From assembly GCF_005144475.1 (NCBI RefSeq), contig NZ_SWJZ01000002.1:1-57351 (forward strand): 57,351 bases of DNA. The letters run 5' to 3'. This DNA is from Rhodobacter capsulatus (GTDB lineage: Bacteria; Pseudomonadota; Alphaproteobacteria; Rhodobacterales; Rhodobacteraceae). Below the pieces are notes generated by a model. The model did not search any database. It had not been told where the DNA came from and worked only from the letters and a program-made list of their open reading frames with translations. This document shows, in pieces, positions 39,783 through 50,549 of the stretch (the first letter of the stretch is position 1; every line of letters starts with the position of its first letter). Both the position numbers and the translations under genes were made by a program.

Positions 39783-39805
39783 GGGCTGCCCGCAAGGGGC
39801 AGCCC
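39783..39805. terminator. Bidirectional terminator between betC and the rnf-side operon
   Basis: A nine-base stem (GGGCTGCCC with GGGCAGCCC, five-base loop) lies between the convergent betC and the small membrane-protein gene. A T tract is not marked on either side, so efficiency is uncertain. Confidence 0.65.
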
Positions 39806-39806
39806 T

Positions 39807-40085
39807 TCAGTGCTTGAAGCGGCGCACCAGCGTCCAGATTCCCAGCAACACGCCCATCTGGATCGCATTCGTGATCAGCCCGATGCCCGCCGCGACAAGG
39901 AACCAGACGTTGCCGTTCGGGAACACGAGCGGGATCAGCAGCGCGACCAGAACAAGCCCCGCCGCAAGGGTCGGGATCTTGCCCAGCCGGTCTTCCAGCC
40001 GCGGTTGCGCGGCGATCACGACGGCCAGCAGGATGATGCGCAGCGGATCCCCGATCTGGGTGATGAAAAGGTCGACAAGTCCCAA
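39807..40085 (-). CDS. Small three-helix membrane protein of unknown function
   Basis: 92 residues, mostly hydrophobic: PLRIILLAVVIAAQ, PTLAAGLVLVALLIPLVF and FLVAAGIGLITNAIQMGVLLGIW are the membrane segments, and the C-terminus is basic (RRFKH). No family is recognised. GGGAGG precedes the start. It is the last gene on the strand before the bidirectional terminator and, with the flavoprotein gene, may be the tail of the rnf transcript. Confidence 0.7.
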   Translation of the reverse strand: MGLVDLFITQIGDPLRIILLAVVIAAQPRLEDRLGKIPTLAAGLVLVALLIPLVFPNGNVWFLVAAGIGLITNAIQMGVLLGIWTLVRRFKH

Positions 40086-40157
40086 TGCTCTCCTCCCTCT
40101 GAGCCTGACTGTGCGACATTAGGCGTCGCCGCCCCTTTCGCCAAGAATTTTCCCGGA

Positions 40158-41180
40158 TCAGGCTTGCGCCGCCGTTGCCGCCGCGACCGAGCGCCGGGCC
40201 CCGTCGAGCGTGCGGGCCGCGCCCTTGCGCGCGTCGCCCAGCACGACGGCTTCGCTGCGCAGCATCGAGCGGCCCTGTGCGTCGCAGGGGCACCAGCCCG
40301 AGGCATCGACCAGACCCGCGGTGCGGGCAATCGCCCCCGCCACATGCGGCGGCACGAAGTTGATCACATCGGCGCTCAGACGCCCGGCGTCGGTCTCGAT
40401 CCGGCCCGTCCGCGCGTCGACGGCGCGCACGGTGGCGCCCTCGGCCGCGGTGATCCAGCTGACCTGCGCCGCAATCCCCTGCAACGGCTTCGCCATCGCG
40501 AAGGCTTGCGCCAAAGCCGGGGTCGCGCTGGCATCAAGCACCGTCAGCCGCGCCGCCGGGCGGGTGGCGGCCAGATACCGGCTCAGCATCAGGGCGCGGT
40601 GCAGCGCCACCTGCGGATGGCTCAGATCCGCGGGCAGGCGCAGCACGACATGACCGGCGTCCCGCAGCGCGGCGAGCTGCGCCGCCAGCCGCCGCGCCTC
40701 GCGCGCATTGCCCCAGGCGGCGGGCATCGCATAGCGGGCCGCGGCATCGAGCCCCGCGATCGCCTCGGCCCGGGCCGTCGTGCCGGGGGCAAGATAGAGC
40801 CGGTCAAAGGCGGTGTCGCGGCCGGAAAACAGCGACAGCCGCCCCGCCGTCCAATCGACATCGGTGACATCGTCGAGCATCACCTCGATGCCCTGCGCCT
40901 TCAGCTGCGCCAGCGTCGCCTCGGTCTGCGGCGGGCCAAAGGCGGCGGCGGCATCCTGCGCCTCGCGCGCCAGACGGGCCGGGTCGCGTTCGAGAAGCGC
41001 CACCCGCAGCCCCGGATGGGCGGCACGCAGCGCCAGCGCCGCCTGCGCCCCGGCGGGACCGGCGCCGATGATCACGGCGCGGTCCGAAGGGGCAAGGGCA
41101 AGGCCGATCCCGCCCGCCGCCGCGACGGCGGAGGTGGCGAAAAGACCGAGGGCGAGGTGGCGACGGGTCAGACGGGTCAT
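40158..41180 (-). CDS. Tat-exported FAD oxidoreductase, FCSD/sulfide-quinone-reductase-like
   Basis: 340 residues. The N-terminus RRHLALGLFATSAVAAAGGIG is a twin-arginine signal, so the folded flavoprotein is exported. RAVIIGAGPAGAQAALALRAAHP binds FAD. The late GWCPCDAQGR...EAVVLGDA resembles the flavocytochrome-c sulfide dehydrogenase end with its redox Cys, but the partner Cys region (normally CPPGPYER) reads LPADLSHPQ. No cytochrome partner is adjacent. It starts 42 bases after rnfH on the same strand. Confidence 0.72.
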   Translation of the reverse strand: MTRLTRRHLALGLFATSAVAAAGGIGLALAPSDRAVIIGAGPAGAQAALALRAAHPGLRVALLERDPARLAREAQDAAAAFGPPQTEATLAQLKAQGIEVMLDDVTDVDWTAGRLSLFSGRDTAFDRLYLAPGTTARAEAIAGLDAAARYAMPAAWGNAREARRLAAQLAALRDAGHVVLRLPADLSHPQVALHRALMLSRYLAATRPAARLTVLDASATPALAQAFAMAKPLQGIAAQVSWITAAEGATVRAVDARTGRIETDAGRLSADVINFVPPHVAGAIARTAGLVDASGWCPCDAQGRSMLRSEAVVLGDARKGAARTLDGARRSVAAATAAQA

Positions 41181-41222
41181 CGGGGATCTCCTGACGAAAG
41201 GGGGGAGGGGCCGCGGGGGCGG

Positions 41223-41480
41223 TCAGCTTTTCTTTTCCAGCAACTCGGCTTCGGGATGGATCGGGCGGTAGATCTCGACCCGGTCGCCTTCCTTCAGCGG
41301 CTTTTCCAGCGGGCAGATCTGGCCGAAGATGCCGATCTTTTGCGTGCTCAGGTCGATCTCGGGGAACTGGTCGAGCAGACCGGATTTCTCGATCGCGTCC
41401 CGCGCCGTGGCGGTGTCCGGCACATCGACATGTTTCCAGACCTGCACGGTCGGCTTGGCATAGGCGACACCGACGATCAT
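41223..41480 (-). CDS. rnfH: RnfH, ubiquitin-fold protein of the Rnf cluster
   Basis: 85 residues of the RnfH/YfjF family with a beta-grasp fold: IVGVAYAKPTVQVWKHVDVPDTATARDAIEKSGLL and IGIFGQICPLEKPLKEGDRVEIYRPI. Its job in the Rnf system is not known. It overlaps rnfE by ATGA. Confidence 0.92.
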   Translation of the reverse strand: MIVGVAYAKPTVQVWKHVDVPDTATARDAIEKSGLLDQFPEIDLSTQKIGIFGQICPLEKPLKEGDRVEIYRPIHPEAELLEKKS

Positions 41481-42208
41481 GCCTCTTCTCCGGTTTCCAG
41501 TTTCGGTTTCAGCACGCCCGCCGCGGTGAACACGCGTTCGGTGCGCAACTGCTTGATTTCCTGTTCGATCGTCGGCTTGCGGGCGTCGATGATGCGCTTG
41601 AGCGCGAAAAGCCCGCCCACCACCAGAAAGCCGCCCGGCGGCAGGATCATGATCAGAAAGCCCGGGTAATCGGGAAAGACCTTCAGCTCCATGAAGGCGA
41701 AATGCGGCCCCAGAAGCAGCGATGCCTGGGCGAAAAGCGTGCCCGAGCCGAGGATTTCCCGGATCGCCCCCACCACGACCAGCGCGAGCGTGAAGCCGAT
41801 CCCCATCATCAGCCCATCAAGCGCCGAGGCCAGCACGCCAAAGCGCGAGGCAAAGGCCTCGGCTCGGCCGAGGATGGCGCAGTTCGTCACGATCAGCGCG
41901 ATGAACAGGCCCAGCACCTTGTGCAGGTCGTGCAGAAAGGCGTTCAGCGCCAGATCGACCACGGTCACGATGGCGGCGATGATCAGGATGAAGGCCGGGA
42001 TGCGGATCTCCGGGGCGATGGTCTTGCGCAGGGCGGAAATCACCACGTTCGACAGGATCAGCACCACCGTCGTCGCCAGCCCCATGCCAAGGCCGTTCGT
42101 GGCGGTGCCGGTGATGGCGAGCGTCGGGCACAGCGCCAGCATCTGGCCCGTCACGATGTTCTTGTCCCACAATCCGTCGCGGGCGATCTTGGCGTAATTC
42201 TCCGACAT
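41477..42208 (-). CDS. rnfE: Rnf complex membrane subunit RnfE
   Basis: 243 residues with about six membrane helices, homologous to RnfA and NqrD. LWDKNIVTGQMLALCPTLAITGTATNGLGMGLATTVVL carries the half-membrane cysteine segment (LCPTLA) that, with the partner in RnfA, binds an intramembrane [2Fe-2S] centre. A Lys/Glu-rich cytoplasmic tail follows. It acts in the inner membrane as part of the ion-pumping ferredoxin:NAD oxidoreductase, which in nitrogen fixation runs toward ferredoxin reduction. Confidence 0.95.
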   Translation of the reverse strand: MSENYAKIARDGLWDKNIVTGQMLALCPTLAITGTATNGLGMGLATTVVLILSNVVISALRKTIAPEIRIPAFILIIAAIVTVVDLALNAFLHDLHKVLGLFIALIVTNCAILGRAEAFASRFGVLASALDGLMMGIGFTLALVVVGAIREILGSGTLFAQASLLLGPHFAFMELKVFPDYPGFLIMILPPGGFLVVGGLFALKRIIDARKPTIEQEIKQLRTERVFTAAGVLKPKLETGEEA

Positions 42209-42219
42209 GGGCGCGCTCC

Positions 42220-42873
42220 TCAGGATTTCGGGGGCAGGGGGGCGGTCAGCGCCGCCTTGTTGCGGTCAAAGAAATTCAGCCCGCGATAGATCGTCTTGAC
42301 CACGGCGCGGGGGGTAATCGTGGCGCCCGAGAACTGGTCGAACACACCGCCATCGCGTTTCACCTTCCAGTTGCCAGGCTCGGGATCGACCAGCGACTTG
42401 CCGGTGAAGCCCAGGATCCAGTCGTCCTTCGCCACTTCGATCTTGTCGCCCAGACCCGGGGTCTCGGTATGCGACAGCACCCGCACGCCCAGCAGCGTGC
42501 CATCGGGGGCGATGCCCAGCAGCACCCGGATCTGACCGCTGTAGCCGGGGCCGGAAAGTTCATAGGCCAGGCCCGTCACCGCGCCCGCCCTGGCCGCGAC
42601 ATAGACCTTGATCGTGCCTTCCTCGGCGTCGCTGACCGGGCGCATCGCGGCCGCCAGATCATTGTCGTGCAGATCCTGCGGGATCACCTGTTCCAGCGAG
42701 GCGGCCAGATCCTCGGCCCCGCGGGCGGCGATCGGCGCCGAGGTGCTGTCATTCGCCGCGGCCAGCAGGACGGCGGTGACCAGCGCAAAAAGCGCCAGCA
42801 TGATCCCGTGCGCCAGCGGCGAGGCCTTGAACCAGGGCAGTTTCGGCTTTTCGGGGGGCGGGGTGTCGGTCAT
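42220..42873 (-). CDS. rnfG: Rnf complex flavoprotein subunit RnfG
   Basis: 217 residues: one N-terminal membrane helix ([22 protein letters not shown]) and a periplasmic FMN-binding domain. The covalent-FMN motif is FSGATIT with Thr185 as the attachment site, canonical for ApbE/RnfF flavinylation. [17 protein letters not shown] is also typical. It overlaps rnfD by four bases and is separated from rnfE by 11 bases. Confidence 0.95.
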   Translation of the reverse strand: MTDTPPPEKPKLPWFKASPLAHGIMLALFALVTAVLLAAANDSTSAPIAARGAEDLAASLEQVIPQDLHDNDLAAAMRPVSDAEEGTIKVYVAARAGAVTGLAYELSGPGYSGQIRVLLGIAPDGTLLGVRVLSHTETPGLGDKIEVAKDDWILGFTGKSLVDPEPGNWKVKRDGGVFDQFSGATITPRAVVKTIYRGLNFFDRNKAALTAPLPPKS

Positions 42874-43955
42874 TTCGTCGCTCCCTTCGCGGGTTTGGCC
42901 GCGCCAAGCGGCTTGCCGGTGCGCGAGCGCCCGAAGATCCGCGGCCGGATGTAGGTTTCGATCAGCGGCGTCACCGAGTTCATCAAAAGCACCGCGAAGG
43001 CCACGCCCTCGGGGAAGGCGCCGAAGGTGCGGATCACGAAGACCAGCGTGCCGATGCCGATGCCGTAGACCCATTTGCCTGCGGTGGTGACCGGCGAGGT
43101 GACGTAATCGGTGGCGATGAAGAAGGCGCACAGCATCGTCGAGCCCGAGGTCAGATGCAGGATCGGCGGGGCGAAGCGGTCCGGTGCGAAGAAGGAACAG
43201 ACCGCCGACAGCGTGGCCAGCGTGCCCAGCACGGCCAGCGGAATGGTGGGCGTGATGATCCTTGTGACCAGCAGCAAAAGCCCGCCCAGCGCCAGAAGCA
43301 GCGTCGAGGTCTCGCCCAGGCTGCCCGGCACGAAGCCGAGCAGGCGGCTTTCCAGATCGGCCAGTTGCGGGACGATCTCGCCCATCGTCGCGCCGGCGCC
43401 GATCTGGCTCTTGATGTGGCTCAGCGTCGAGGCCGAGGACACGGCGTCGAAGTCCTGCGAGCCGAGGAAGGTGATCGAAAGCCCGTGCAGGAACGAGGGG
43501 CCATCGAGCAGCCCGACCGGCGCGATCCAGGTGGTCATCTGCACCGGCAGCGCGACGACCAGCATGGCGCGGGCGACCATCGCCGGGTTGAACAGGTTCT
43601 GACCGAGCCCGCCGAAGAGTTGCTTTGCGATGACGATGGCGATGAAGGCGCCGATCGTGCCGACCCACCAGGGCGCATAGGGCGGCAGCGTCATCGCCAC
43701 CAGCCAGCCCGACAGGATCGCCGAGCCGTCGGTGGCAAAGGGCCGGATCGGCTTTTGCGCGATCCAGAGGCAGGCGACCTCGAAGACCCAGGCCGAGACG
43801 ACCGTGGTCAGGAACAGGAAGATCGCGGGCCAGCCGAATTCCCACAGCCCGAACAGGGTGGCGGGCGTCAGCGCCGCCACCACCGTCAGCATCGTGCGGG
43901 AAACGGTGAACAGCGTATGGGTATGCGGGCCCGCAACGGGCATGTGCATGGTCAC
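42870..43955 (-). CDS. rnfD: Rnf complex membrane subunit RnfD
   Basis: 361 residues with about nine to ten membrane helices, homologous to NqrB. The flavinylation segment reads DAVSSASTL (170-178), where other RnfD proteins have D-x-V-S-x-A-T; the usual acceptor Thr aligns with Ser176, or the acceptor is Thr177. It overlaps rnfC and rnfG by ATGA. It is an electron carrier and probably part of the ion channel. Confidence 0.94.
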   Translation of the reverse strand: MTMHMPVAGPHTHTLFTVSRTMLTVVAALTPATLFGLWEFGWPAIFLFLTTVVSAWVFEVACLWIAQKPIRPFATDGSAILSGWLVAMTLPPYAPWWVGTIGAFIAIVIAKQLFGGLGQNLFNPAMVARAMLVVALPVQMTTWIAPVGLLDGPSFLHGLSITFLGSQDFDAVSSASTLSHIKSQIGAGATMGEIVPQLADLESRLLGFVPGSLGETSTLLLALGGLLLLVTRIITPTIPLAVLGTLATLSAVCSFFAPDRFAPPILHLTSGSTMLCAFFIATDYVTSPVTTAGKWVYGIGIGTLVFVIRTFGAFPEGVAFAVLLMNSVTPLIETYIRPRIFGRSRTGKPLGAAKPAKGATK

Positions 43956-45511
43956 GGCGTGGCCTCCCCTTGGACGGACCCTGTCGCAGGCGGCGGCAGG
44001 GCGACCGCGGCGGCGGCCTCTTCTTCCGCTTTCTTCTTCGCGGCCATCTCGGCCTTGCGCTTCAGCATCATCTGTTTCTTGGCTTCAAGGATCGCCTCCT
44101 CGCGCGCCTTGCGGGCGGCGGCGAGGCGCCTGGTTTCTTCCTGCTGGTGCTTGCGGCCCTGCCGCTCGGCCAGCTTGCCGCGGGCGTAATCGAAGGCCTG
44201 CAACAGCGGGATGCCCGAGGGGCAGGCATAGGCGCAGGACCCGCAGGACATGCAATCCATCAGCCCGACCTTGGCCGCGCCCTCCAGATCGCCCGCCTGG
44301 ATCTTCGCGTTCAGATCGAAGGGCGTCAGCCCGTTCGCGCAGGCGCCGACACAGGAACCGCAGCGGATGCAGGGCATCTGCTCGCTTTTGCGGGTTTCCG
44401 AGGACGTCATGGCCAGCACGCCGCAGGTGCCCTTGACCACCGGCACGCGCAGGCTGGCGACCGGATGGCCCATCATCGGCCCGCCCAGAATGACGCGGTC
44501 CACCTCGCCGACGAAGCCGCCGCAGAAGTCGAGGATGTCGGAAATCGGCGTGCCGATCAGCACCTTGAGGTTGGCAGGCCGGGCGACGCCGCGGCCCGAC
44601 ACGGTGATGATGCGGGAAATCAGCGGCTCGCCGTAGCGCACGGCCAGGTGCACGGCATGGGCGGTGCCGACGTTGTAGACCAGCACCCCCATTTCCGCGG
44701 TGCGGGCGCGGGCGGGGACTTCCTTGCCGGTCACCGCCAGCACCAGATGCTTGGCCGAGCCCATCGGATATTGCGCGGGCACGACCTTGACCGAGAACGG
44801 GATGCCCAGGGCGAATTTGAACCGGCGCAGCGCGGTGATCGCATCGGGCTTGTTCGATTCGATGCCGACGACGATCTGTTTCACCCCGATGGCGCGGCCC
44901 ATGATCCCGGCGCCATCGACGATCTCTTCGGCGTTTTCGCGCATCAGCCGGTCATCGCAGGTCAGATAGGGCTCGCATTCCGCGCCATTGAGCAGCAGCG
45001 TATCGACCGCATGGCGCTTGCGCTGATTGAGCTTCACCGCCGCCGGGAAGGCCGCCCCGCCCAAGCCCACGATCCCCGCCAGCTCGATATGCGCGGCGAT
45101 CTCGTCCGGGTCGGCCATCTCGGGGCGCAGACGCGGCAGGTGGGGCCCCCATTTGTCCGCGCCATCGGGGCGGAGGGTGATCGTGGCCACCGGCAGCCCC
45201 GAGGGATGCGGCGCGGTAAAGGCGCCCAGCGCAATCACCCGCCCCGAGGTCGGCGCATGGATATTGGCCGACATCGTGCCCCGCGCCTTGCCGATCAGCT
45301 GGCCTTTCAGCACGTAATCATCCCGCCCGACCAGCGGCTCGGCCATCGCCCCCGAATGCTGCTGCAGCGGCACGCGCAGCAATGGCGGGATCGGCATGCG
45401 CAGGGTCTCGGCTTCCGAGGTCAGCGCCTTGCGGTATTCCGGATGCACGCCGCCGCGCACCGTGCCCCATTGCGAGGGTTTCAGAAAATTGGAAAACGAC
45501 AGGAAGCTCAT
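43952..45511 (-). CDS. rnfC: Rnf complex NADH- and Fe-S-binding subunit RnfC
   Basis: 519 residues. A glycine-rich FMN/NADH part ([33 protein letters not shown]) is followed by two [4Fe-4S] motifs, [17 protein letters not shown] and [16 protein letters not shown]. The last 75 residues are a charged Lys/Glu/Ala coiled coil ([21 protein letters not shown]). It is peripheral on the cytoplasmic face and takes electrons from NADH. The start ([13 protein letters not shown]) overlaps the rnfB stop by four bases. Confidence 0.95.
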   Translation of the reverse strand: MSFLSFSNFLKPSQWGTVRGGVHPEYRKALTSEAETLRMPIPPLLRVPLQQHSGAMAEPLVGRDDYVLKGQLIGKARGTMSANIHAPTSGRVIALGAFTAPHPSGLPVATITLRPDGADKWGPHLPRLRPEMADPDEIAAHIELAGIVGLGGAAFPAAVKLNQRKRHAVDTLLLNGAECEPYLTCDDRLMRENAEEIVDGAGIMGRAIGVKQIVVGIESNKPDAITALRRFKFALGIPFSVKVVPAQYPMGSAKHLVLAVTGKEVPARARTAEMGVLVYNVGTAHAVHLAVRYGEPLISRIITVSGRGVARPANLKVLIGTPISDILDFCGGFVGEVDRVILGGPMMGHPVASLRVPVVKGTCGVLAMTSSETRKSEQMPCIRCGSCVGACANGLTPFDLNAKIQAGDLEGAAKVGLMDCMSCGSCAYACPSGIPLLQAFDYARGKLAERQGRKHQQEETRRLAAARKAREEAILEAKKQMMLKRKAEMAAKKKAEEEAAAAVALPPPATGSVQGEATP

Positions 45512-46083
45512 GCTGCTTGCTCCGCGGTTTGCGCCTTGGCGGCGGTGCCGAAGGCGACGTCGGGCTTGTCCCAGAACCAGTTGTTCAGCGTCTTCGGTTT
45601 CACCCGCGCCACGATCGCCTCGGTCGGGCAGACCTCGATGCAGGCGTCGCAGCCGATGCAGGCATCCATCACCACGGTGTGGATCTGCTTGGCGCCGCCG
45701 ACGATCGCATCGGTCGGGCAGCGCTTGAAACATTTCTGGCAGCCGGTGCAATGATCCTCGAAGACGAAGGCGACCATCGGCTCGATCTCGGCGATCGGGC
45801 CCGCCTGAGCGCCGTCCTCGACGGTGACGATCTCGGCCAGAGCCAGCGCGACATCGCGCCCGCCCGGGGTGCAGGCGGTCACCGGCGCGTTGCCCTCGGC
45901 CATCGCCTCGGCCAGACCGTTGCAACCGGGAAAGCCGCAGGCGCCGCAATTGGTGCCGGGCAGGATCTTGCTGATTTCCTCGACGATCGGCGGGGTCTCG
46001 ACGTGGAACTTGCGGGCGGCGGCGCCGAGCAGGTAGCCCAGCCCGAGCCCGAGGGCCGACATGGAAGCGGCGGCTGCGATCAT
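45508..46083 (-). CDS. rnfB: Rnf complex Fe-S subunit RnfB
   Basis: 191 residues. A short N-terminal membrane anchor is followed by the four-Cys cluster motif GTNCGACGFPGCNGLAEAM...CTPGG and two ferredoxin-type [4Fe-4S] motifs, CTGCQKCFKRCPTDAI and CIGCDACIEVCPTEAI. It is the presumed exit point to ferredoxin. The gene lies 20 bases after rnfA. Confidence 0.95.
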   Translation of the reverse strand: MIAAAASMSALGLGLGYLLGAAARKFHVETPPIVEEISKILPGTNCGACGFPGCNGLAEAMAEGNAPVTACTPGGRDVALALAEIVTVEDGAQAGPIAEIEPMVAFVFEDHCTGCQKCFKRCPTDAIVGGAKQIHTVVMDACIGCDACIEVCPTEAIVARVKPKTLNNWFWDKPDVAFGTAAKAQTAEQAA

Positions 46084-46103
46084 GGCAGGTCTCCTTTCGA
46101 CGA

Positions 46104-46685
46104 TCAGATGTGCACGAGGCCCGCAAAGCCCATGAAGGCCAGGCCCAGAAGCCCTGCGGAGACGAAGGCGATGGGGGTGCCCGAAAAGGCGGCGGGGACC
46201 GAAAGCTGCGCCAGCCGCTCACGCATGCCCGCAAAGATCACCAGAACGAGGGTGAAGCCGACCGAGGCGCCAAAGCCGCTCAGCGTGCTCATCGCAAGGC
46301 TCAGATGGCCCTGGATATACATCAGCGGCAGGCCAAGGACGGCGCAGTTCGTGGTGATCAGCGGCAGATAGATGCCCAGGGATCTGTGCAGGTCGGGGGT
46401 CACCTTGCGCATCACCGTCTCGATGAACTGCACGATCGCGGCGATGACCAGGATCATGCTCAGGATGCGCAGGAATTTCAGGTCGAGCGGTTCCAGGATC
46501 AGCGCCTCGACCAGCCAGCAGGCGGCCGAAGCGACGGTGATGACGAAGGTGGTGGCCAGCCCCATGCCGATCGCGGCATCGGTCTTGCGCGAGACGCCCA
46601 TGAACGGGCACAGCCCGAGGAATTTCACCAGCACGACGTTGTTCACAAGCGCCGTGCTCAGCAGGACGAGAAGGAATTCTTGCAT
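46104..46685 (-). CDS. rnfA: Rnf complex membrane subunit RnfA
   Basis: 193 residues with six membrane helices, paired with Rnf[36 protein letters not shown] contains the LCPFMG cysteine segment, and a second Cys lies in [12 protein letters not shown]; these supply ligands of the shared intramembrane iron-sulfur centre. It is first in the minus-strand operon, downstream of a sigma-54 promoter. Confidence 0.95.
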   Translation of the reverse strand: MQEFLLVLLSTALVNNVVLVKFLGLCPFMGVSRKTDAAIGMGLATTFVITVASAACWLVEALILEPLDLKFLRILSMILVIAAIVQFIETVMRKVTPDLHRSLGIYLPLITTNCAVLGLPLMYIQGHLSLAMSTLSGFGASVGFTLVLVIFAGMRERLAQLSVPAAFSGTPIAFVSAGLLGLAFMGFAGLVHI

Positions 46686-46749
46686 CGGTCTCCCCGGTCT
46701 TGTTGCGCCGTCGCGCCGAGGCTCGGGCGACAGGCTTCAACGGAGATCA

Positions 46750-46765
46750 AGCAAGGTCCGTGCCA
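46750..46765 (-). promoter_or_regulatory. Sigma-54 promoter of the rnf operon
   Basis: On the minus strand TGGCAC-GGACC-TTGCT matches the -24/-12 consensus exactly. It is 65 bases upstream of the rnfA start, with no other gene between. Confidence 0.9.
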
Positions 46766-46962
46766 GGCGGCCGGGCCGGGGGCGGTCGCGCCCCCGCGTG
46801 CCCGCCCGCGCATGTGGCCGCGCGCGCATCCGCCCCCGCGCCCGCGATAAAGATGTGCCCGCCCTTGCCGCAGCTGCGAAGTCCGTCGATTTCGGGTGAA
46901 AATCGCGGCGATCACGGCTTTGCGAGCCGGTTTTCCCCGTGTTTTCGCGTGTTTCGCCGCAA

Positions 46963-46978
46963 TGTCGGGTTTCCGACA
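46963..46978. promoter_or_regulatory. NifA upstream activator site (TGT-N10-ACA)
   Basis: TGTCGGGTTTCCGACA fits TGT-N10-ACA and has perfect six-base arms. It lies about 75 bases before the fprA -24 element and about 200 bases before the rnfA one, so it may serve both divergent units. Confidence 0.8.
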
Positions 46979-46987
46979 ATTTGTCGG
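46973..46987. promoter_or_regulatory. Dyad CCGACA-ATT-TGTCGG overlapping the NifA site
   Basis: Two outward NifA half-sites around three bases; the left half is shared with the activator site. The identical 15 bases recur before nifE. Confidence 0.55.
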
Positions 46988-47050
46988 GGCCGCGCCGCGA
47001 CTTCTGTCGCCTTGCGGCCCTGCGGCCCTGTTTCCTTGGGGTTTCGTACT

Positions 47051-47066
47051 TGGCACGCGGCTTGCT
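47051..47066 (+). promoter_or_regulatory. Sigma-54 promoter of fprA
   Basis: TGGCAC-GCGGC-TTGCT. Expected transcription start is near 47076, which rules out an in-frame ATG at 47076 as the fprA start. Confidence 0.9.
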
Positions 47067-47108
47067 GAATTTCCCATGCGGCCCGCCCGCAGCCACAGGA
47101 GTGTTCCC

Positions 47109-48718
<1,610 letters not shown>

Positions 48719-48764
48719 GAAGACGAAACGAAGCCAAGCCATCTGCCAGGAAAGGACACCAGCC

Positions 48765-48962
48765 ATGGCCATGAAGATCGATCCCGAACTCTGCACCTCG
48801 TGTGGCGACTGCGAACCGGTCTGCCCGACCAGCGCGATCGCGCCGAAGAAAGGCGTCTATGTGATCAACGCCGACACCTGCACCGAATGCGAAGGCGAGC
48901 ATGACCTGCCGCAATGCGTCAACGCCTGCATGACCGACAATTGCATCAACCCGGCGGCGTAA
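48765..48962 (+). CDS. fdxN: 2[4Fe-4S] ferredoxin FdxN (FdI), electron donor to nitrogenase
   Basis: 65 residues. The first cluster motif CTSCGDCEPVC uses Cys 10, 13, 16 and 20. The second is C-x2-C-x8-C-x3-C (39, 42, 51, 55), the expanded form typical of nitrogenase-linked ferredoxins. FdI is the main direct donor to dinitrogenase reductase. It is immediately followed by the RseC-like gene. Confidence 0.95.
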   Translation: MAMKIDPELCTSCGDCEPVCPTSAIAPKKGVYVINADTCTECEGEHDLPQCVNACMTDNCINPAA

Positions 48963-48963
48963 G

Positions 48964-49443
48964 ATGACGGGCTGCTGCGACGACGGTCTGGCGACCGGGA
49001 CGCGCGATCTGCGCGAAAGGCTGCGCGTGGTCGCGGTCAAGGGCGAAAGCCTCGTCGTCGCGGCGGACCGCGCCTCGGCCTGCGCCGCCTGTGCCGAGGC
49101 GAAGGGCTGCGGCACCCGGGTTCTGGTCTCATTGCGCCGCCCCGATCTGATGACGCTCGACCGCCCGGCGGGCCTTGCGGTCGCCGCGGGCGACGAGGTC
49201 GATGTGGCGATGTCCGGCAACAGCCTGCTGGCCGGGGTGGGGCTTGCCTATCTGCTGCCCGCCGTGGCCTTTGTCATCGCCCTGTCGGTGGCGACCGGGG
49301 CGGGGCTGTCGGATGGCGCTTCGGCGGTGGTGGCGCTGATCGTGCTGCCGCTGTCCTTCCTGCCGGTGGTTTTCCTTGACCGCCGCGCGAGGCTGTCGCG
49401 GGCGCTGCAGGTGCTGGACGTGATCCCGGGCCGGGGCAGATGA
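48964..49443 (+). CDS. rseC: RseC/MucC-family membrane protein
   Basis: 159 residues. A Cys-rich N-terminal cytoplasmic part (TGCCDDG; ACAACAEAKGCGTR) precedes two membrane helices (LLAGVGLAYLLPAVAFVIAL; ASAVVALIVLPLSFLPVVFL). Family members work with Rnf-type complexes (SoxR reduction in E. coli). It starts one base after fdxN and overlaps rnfF by ATGA, so it is probably needed to assemble or regulate the Rnf machine. Confidence 0.85.
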   Translation: MTGCCDDGLATGTRDLRERLRVVAVKGESLVVAADRASACAACAEAKGCGTRVLVSLRRPDLMTLDRPAGLAVAAGDEVDVAMSGNSLLAGVGLAYLLPAVAFVIALSVATGAGLSDGASAVVALIVLPLSFLPVVFLDRRARLSRALQVLDVIPGRGR

Positions 49444-50540
49444 CCGGCCGCGGCGCCCTGGCGCGGGTGGCGCTGGTTCTGGCCGCAGGGCTGGCCCTTG
49501 CGGGCGGGGTGCGCGCGCTGCGCCCGGCGCCCGACATCACCGAAACCTTTTACGTCTTCGGCACGCTGCTCGAGGTCGAGACCCATGGCGTGCCCGAACC
49601 GCAGGCGCGCGCGGCGATGGCCCGTGTCGGCGCGCATCTGCGCCAGATGCACCGCGACTGGCATGCCTGGAACCCCGGCGAACTTGAATCTCTCAACGCC
49701 GCGATTGCCGCGGGCAAGCCCTTCACCGTCGATCCGACCCTGGCAAACCTGCTGCGCAAGGGCCGCGATCTGTCCTGTCGCGCGGACGGGCTGTTCGATC
49801 CCGCCATCGGCGGCATGGTCGAGGCCTGGGGCTTTCATGCTGACGTGCCGCCCGACGGCTCTGCCCCGCCCCCCGATGCGGTGATCGACACGCTCTTGGC
49901 CGGGCATCCGAAAATGACGGATCTGCGGATCAGCGGAACCACCGTGACCTCGGTCAATCCGGCGGTGCAGCTGGATCTGGGCGCCTATGCCAAGGGGGCG
50001 GCGCTCGACATCGTCAAGGAGGATCTGAAAGCCGAAGGCGTCGAGAATGCGGTTCTGAATGCCGGCGGGGGCGTGCAGGTGATCGGCGATCACGGCGCGC
50101 GTCCGTGGCGGGTGGCGATCCGCGATCCGTTCGAATGGGGGGTGGTGGGCGCGATTTCGCTGCGCCCGGGCGAAGCCCTGCACACCTCGGGCAATTACGA
50201 GCGCTATTTCGACAACGGCGGCGTGCGGTTTTCCCATATCATCGATCCGCGCACCGGCAGGCCGATGCGCGGCATCGTCTCGGCCTCGGTGCTGGGGGGG
50301 AACGGCGTGCCCTCGGACGGGGCGGCGACGGCGCTTTGCGTCGCGGGCGAAAAGGACTGGCCGCGGGTGGCGGCGCAGCTTGGTCTGACGGCGGTGTTGA
50401 TGATCACCGATGACGGCCGGATGCTGGCGACGCCCGAGATGATGAAACGGCTTGATCCCGTGGACGGCGGTTTTCCCGTGCCGATCACCGTTGTCGATCT
50501 GCCCAAGGATGTGACCATTCCGTCCTGCCCCGAGGGCTGA
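49440..50540 (+). CDS. rnfF: RnfF, ApbE-type FMN transferase
   Basis: 366 residues. A hydrophobic N-terminal anchor (VALVLAAGLALAGGV) is followed by the ApbE fold: FYVFGTLLEVETHG, PAVQLDLGAYAKGAALD, LNAGGGVQVIG, HTSGNYERYF and SHIIDPRTGRPM, the last with FAD- and magnesium-binding residues. ApbE attaches FMN to Thr in RnfG/RnfD; here the gene is with the Rnf genes, though on the opposite strand from its targets. Confidence 0.93.
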   Translation: MTGRGALARVALVLAAGLALAGGVRALRPAPDITETFYVFGTLLEVETHGVPEPQARAAMARVGAHLRQMHRDWHAWNPGELESLNAAIAAGKPFTVDPTLANLLRKGRDLSCRADGLFDPAIGGMVEAWGFHADVPPDGSAPPPDAVIDTLLAGHPKMTDLRISGTTVTSVNPAVQLDLGAYAKGAALDIVKEDLKAEGVENAVLNAGGGVQVIGDHGARPWRVAIRDPFEWGVVGAISLRPGEALHTSGNYERYFDNGGVRFSHIIDPRTGRPMRGIVSASVLGGNGVPSDGAATALCVAGEKDWPRVAAQLGLTAVLMITDDGRMLATPEMMKRLDPVDGGFPVPITVVDLPKDVTIPSCPEG

Positions 50541-50549
50541 AGTCGGATT

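Noticed and set aside
42874-43845. RnfG frame extending upstream across rnfD
   Set aside because: The extension is antisense-like low-complexity sequence in a different frame of rnfD; RnfG starts at its own ATG overlapping the rnfD stop.
47076-47108. Longer FprA starting at ATG 47076
   Set aside because: That ATG would coincide with the sigma-54 transcription start, leaving no ribosome-binding site; the TTG at 47109 has CAGGAG in front.
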